This document shows, one piece after another, positions 63,415 through 64,000 of a DNA stretch of 64,000 nucleotides. The DNA is taken from positions 1,426,001-1,490,000 of the forward strand of contig BTPP01000005.1 of assembly GCA_037102815.1 (NCBI GenBank), given 5' to 3'. Position 1 is the first letter of the stretch. The number at the start of each line of letters is the position of its first letter. The notes below the pieces were generated by a model, which saw only the letters and a program-made list of their open reading frames with translations, was not told where the DNA came from and ran no database searches. Position numbers and translations under genes: made by a program. This DNA comes from Neurospora intermedia (Eukaryota > Ascomycota > Sordariomycetes > Sordariales > Sordariaceae).

Positions 63415-64000
63415 GTGAAGGTAGCCCCTTGAGGAGGAGAAGGTGGAGGAGGTGGAAAGCAAAGAGGGACAAATCAAATACACATGAGATACGATCAAAA
63501 ACCTTTTATGGAAATGCGAAAAGCTAGGGAAAGGGAAACCATGGTGGGGATATCACGACTGTCGGTCTGCCGCGCAATAATCCGAAACAGGATTGACAGG
63601 AATCCGGGGACAAAGTAAATAATGATGTGGATGGATGTAATGATGTATTGCCCTGATGATTTCCTGTTCGACCGACATGAACGCATCTACATTTTCAACA
63701 AGGGTACTATCGGGCCTTGATGACGGAAACGCAGGCAGAACGATAGACATTCTAATCACTGTTACCAAATGGCTACCTAGTCGACAAGTGTACCGTGTTT
63801 CTGAATTTATAATTGCCCTGATAGGCAAGTTTGATGGGCCTGATCAATTACATCAAGCAAACCAATGTCTATCGTTACAGACACTCATCATATTGCAACA
63901 GGCAAATATCTCGACAAATACACTCCAGTAGACACGCTGATGAATTGTTTCCCATTTTCTATAGCTCATTGTTCTTTTTGTTTTAGATCAGACTTGAAAG
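63415..64000. other. 3' flank of the Rab gene
   Basis: Ordinary intergenic DNA, probably including the Rab 3' untranslated region. Frames of 60-90 codons on both strands match nothing known. Confidence 0.5.

Overview
This looks like nuclear DNA of a filamentous ascomycete, most likely Neurospora or a close relative in the Sordariales. Genes are intron-poor, with short introns (60-109 nt) that have GTAAGT/GTRNGT donors, RCTRAC branch points and YAG acceptors. In the middle lies a block of about 29 kb, very rich in TpA, full of dead transposons whose damage is almost all C-to-T / G-to-A. That is the signature of repeat-induced point mutation (RIP). I found no tRNA, rRNA or CRISPR-like array.

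Left arm (1-28,285), ordinary GC content. After about 6.5 kb without a supportable gene come five genes: an IRA/neurofibromin-type Ras GTPase-activating protein (minus, seven exons, 2,640 aa); the nuclear 5'-3' exoribonuclease Rat1/Xrn2 (minus, two exons, 1,073 aa); the Golgi tether Uso1/p115 (plus, two exons, 1,167 aa), divergent from rat1; and, convergent with uso1, a WW-domain glycine-rich protein (minus, three exons, 315 aa). (That is four protein genes; the fifth and sixth lie on the right arm.)

Central block (about 28,290-57,420), AT-rich and gene-free. From left to right: a 0.3-kb foldback element with ~89-bp terminal inverted repeats; a small LTR element that has kept much more G+C (29.2-32.3 kb); then a three-level nest. 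A Helitron (Rep and Pif1-like helicase relics) is split by a Ty3/gypsy-type element on the minus strand (35,696-54,960, paired 233-bp LTRs, ATATA target duplication). That element is itself split by a second Ty3/gypsy-type element on the plus strand (36,807-48,053, paired 339-bp LTRs, ATATC target duplication). All are fossils.

Right arm (57,420-64,000), ordinary DNA again: a choline-transporter-like (SLC44/CTL) membrane protein (minus, two exons, 760 aa) and, divergent from it across 2.2 kb, a Rab4/Rab14-type GTPase (plus, one exon, 300 aa) carrying an unusual ~70-residue low-complexity insert between switch I and switch II.

The host genes do not form a pathway cluster. Uso1, the Rab GTPase and the CTL protein all touch membrane traffic, but they are too far apart and too ordinary in arrangement to suggest an operon-like unit. 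The best leads are the RIP edge effect in the two nested LTR elements, the third coding-like block in the inner element, and the Rab insert. I found no clear new biological system.
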